A DNA stretch of 51,765 nucleotides from OLB7 sp966250335 (lineage in GTDB: Bacteria > Bacteroidota > Ignavibacteria > OLB7). A program made the position numbers and the translations under genes. The notes below the pieces were generated by a model. That model did not search any database, was not told where the DNA came from, and saw only the letters and a program-made list of their open reading frames with translations. The DNA is taken from assembly GCA_966250335.1 (NCBI GenBank), contig CBINGZ010000042.1:1-51765 (forward strand). Reading direction: 5' to 3'. Positions 50,238 to 51,765 of this stretch are shown piece by piece (within the stretch, counting starts at the first letter, position 1; every line of letters begins with the position of its first letter).

Positions 50238-51437
50238 ATGGATAATCGTCCGTCGGTACTCTGCATCGTCGGCGCGCTCTTCGGCCGCCCGTTTCTTATC
50301 GCGGCCAAGCGCCTCGGCTGGAACGTCTTTCTTCTGACCGAGGAACGCTACCTGAAGGAGTCGTGGCCCCGCGAATATATCGACGACGTCTTCGCCGTCC
50401 CCGATCTGTACGACGAGACGGTGGTCCGCAACGTGGTCTGCTATCTGATGCGGACCAGGAAGTTCGACAAGATCGTCGGGCTCGGCGAGTTCGACATCGA
50501 GGTGGCCGCGGCGCTGCGTGAGCATACGCGGATTCCGGGAATGGGAGAGACCACGGCGCGATATTTCCGCGACAAGCTGGCGATGCGGATGAAGGCGCAG
50601 GAGGAGGGGATCCTCGTCCCCGAATTCACCCGTATCCTGAACTACGACGAGGTCCGCGCCTACTTCGAGAGTGTGCCGGGGCCGTATGTGCTGAAGCCGA
50701 GAATGGGGGCGTCGGCCTCCAAGATCTCGAAGATCTACAACCCGGAGGAGCTCTGGCCGAAGCTGGAGGAACTGGGAGACAAGCAGGCGAACTATCTGCT
50801 GGAGAAGTTCATCCACGGCGACGTCTATCATGTCGACTCCCTTATCTCGGATAAAAAGGTGGTCTTCGCCGCCGCCTCGCGCTACGGTCTGCCGATGCTC
50901 GACCTGAACACGTCGGGAGGGATCTTCACCACCCGGATGCTGGAGAAGGGGAGCGAGGATGAGGAGGCGCTGCAGGAGATCAACAGGCGGGTGATCAAGA
51001 GCTTCGGGTTGAAGTGGGGATGTACCCATATCGAATACATCAAGTCGAGCGAGGATGGACGGTTCTACTTCCTTGAAGCGGGGGCGCGCGTGGGGGGAGC
51101 AAGGATTCCGGATATCATCTGGCACGCCACCGGCATCTGCCTCTGGCACGAGTGGGCGAAGATCGAGCTGCTGGCGAAGGGGGAGAAGTACAAGCTCCCG
51201 AAGGGGAACAAGATGTACGGGGGCGGCATCTTCACGCTGGCGCGGCAGGAACATCCCGATATGACGGGGTACAACGATCCCGAGGTCGCCTGGATTCAGG
51301 AGAAGAAGAACTACGCGGGGCTCGTGCTCCGGTCGGGGGAGCCGGCCAGAGTCGAGGAGCTTCTTGCGATGTATTATCCCCGGTTCACCGAGGATTTCCT
51401 GGCGCACGTTCCCAGGAAGGAGAACGCTCCGGCATAG
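50238..51437 (+). CDS. ATP-grasp family ligase
   Basis: This 399-residue protein has a preATP-grasp N-domain (VLCIVGALFGRPFLIAAKRL) and then an ATP-grasp core. The core shows PYVLKPRMGASASKI (a Lys in the nucleotide lid), YLLEKFIHGDVYHVDSL, and FYFLEAGARVGGARI, which supplies the metal-binding Glu and the basic residue. It resembles carboxylate-amine ligases of the PurK/carbamoyl-phosphate type that form amide or similar bonds with ATP. No peptide or carrier substrate is evident. It starts at ATG 50238 after a terminator, so it may have its own promoter, and it converges on the GlcF-like gene with a 7-base gap. Confidence 0.82.
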   Translation: MDNRPSVLCIVGALFGRPFLIAAKRLGWNVFLLTEERYLKESWPREYIDDVFAVPDLYDETVVRNVVCYLMRTRKFDKIVGLGEFDIEVAAALREHTRIPGMGETTARYFRDKLAMRMKAQEEGILVPEFTRILNYDEVRAYFESVPGPYVLKPRMGASASKISKIYNPEELWPKLEELGDKQANYLLEKFIHGDVYHVDSLISDKKVVFAAASRYGLPMLDLNTSGGIFTTRMLEKGSEDEEALQEINRRVIKSFGLKWGCTHIEYIKSSEDGRFYFLEAGARVGGARIPDIIWHATGICLWHEWAKIELLAKGEKYKLPKGNKMYGGGIFTLARQEHPDMTGYNDPEVAWIQEKKNYAGLVLRSGEPARVEELLAMYYPRFTEDFLAHVPRKENAPA

Positions 51438-51444
51438 GAGCGGC

Positions 51445-51765
51445 TCAGGCGTCGCCGGCGGCTCCTACGTGCTCGTCGAGCCGCCGGGCAAGGTAGTCGG
51501 CGATATGGAGGACCTCCACGTCGGTGATCCCTTTCCGCAGCAGCCCTGCCCGGATCTGAAGGATACAGCCGGGGTTCGACGTCACGACGATCGACGCCCC
51601 GGTTGTGAGGATGTTCGCGATCTTCCGCTCGCGCAGCCGTGCCGACATCTCCGGTTCGGTCAGGCTGTAGCTGCCGGCGCTGCCGCAGCAGACGTCCGAT
51701 TCGGGGAGCTCCACGAACCTCCCGCCGGCGCGTCGCAGCGCTCGCATCCCGAGCCCGAAGCCTTG
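51445..51765 (-). CDS. GlcF-like iron-sulfur protein, C-terminal part (cut by window edge)
   Basis: The last 106 residues of a longer protein are visible, and the reading frame stays open to the window edge. They contain the cysteine-rich CCG domain (DVCCGSAGSYSLTEPEMS) and TSNPGCILQIRAGL, as in glycolate oxidase iron-sulfur subunit GlcF and related heterodisulfide-reductase-like proteins. The domain binds a cofactor or cluster and passes electrons to quinone. The N-terminal ferredoxin part should lie to the right of the window. A GlcDE partner cannot be seen here. Confidence 0.8.
   Translation of the reverse strand, partial: QGFGLGMRALRRAGGRFVELPESDVCCGSAGSYSLTEPEMSARLRERKIANILTTGASIVVTSNPGCILQIRAGLLRKGITDVEVLHIADYLARRLDEHVGAAGDA

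Overview
The window is a GC-rich (roughly 60%) bacterial chromosome segment. It probably comes from the Bacteroidota/Chlorobiota/Kapabacteria side of the FCB group. The signs are a SusC/FecA-like TonB receptor with an N-terminal carboxypeptidase-regulatory domain paired with a DUF4856 lipoprotein, an ECF sigma/anti-sigma pair, EttA, tricorn protease, and two promoter candidates of the TTG-N17..20-TAnnTTTG type used by the Bacteroidota primary sigma factor. No tRNA, rRNA, CRISPR array, transposase or phage gene was recognised. Taxonomy is inferred, not proven.

Layout. 1-577: left edge with a truncated nucleotidyltransferase remnant. 577-7500 (minus): a small lipoprotein, a TonB receptor and a DUF4856 lipoprotein (metal or siderophore uptake), then a membrane glycosyltransferase and an FAD oxidoreductase. 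7.6-11.8 kb: a nephrocystin-3-like STAND NTPase (plus) and two small minus-strand genes, one a three-repeat beta-trefoil protein. 12.1-24.6 kb: the accessory locus described below. 24.7-29.9 kb: a small unknown gene, tricorn protease (minus) and an ECF sigma/anti-sigma pair. 30-33.3 kb: a large AAA ATPase with a SARP-type C-terminus (minus). 33.5-38.0 kb: EttA, an acylglycerol-phosphate acyltransferase, a TraB/GumN protein and a glutaminyl cyclase, followed by a palindromic repeat cluster. 38.3-46.6 kb: an M16 double-domain protease (minus), a fatty-acid-hydroxylase/YdjY fusion (plus) and a heterodimeric ABC exporter (minus). 47.5-51.4 kb: glycogen synthase, an esterase with an E-set domain and an ATP-grasp protein. 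The right edge cuts a GlcF-like cysteine-rich protein.

The exciting system is at 12.1-24.6 kb. Three clustered genes encode a kinase-like phosphotransferase, a HopA1-family protein and a LanC-like cyclase with intact zinc ligands. The last two overlap by GTGA. Kinase plus HopA1 is the dehydration pair of class V lanthipeptides (the LxmK/LxmY type) and is also found in thioamitide pathways. Immediately upstream are two very large repetitive proteins of 588 and 697 residues. The first has a leader of about 118 residues without any cysteine, then twelve tandem modules in which each cysteine follows a threonine or serine by four or five intervening residues. The second starts with Thr/Ser-Cys alternation almost from its first residue and ends with three of the same modules. 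I infer a class V-like lanthionine pathway that makes giant multi-ring polypeptides with dozens of potential thioether crosslinks, either cut into many small peptides or kept as a crosslinked material. A TPR/LuxR-type regulator upstream and an M6 metalloprotease without a signal peptide downstream are plausible regulator and maturation protease. Perfect stem-loops lie between the two precursors and between precursor 2 and the enzymes, and could set precursor-to-enzyme stoichiometry. The first of these is itself a decayed copy of the peptide repeat.
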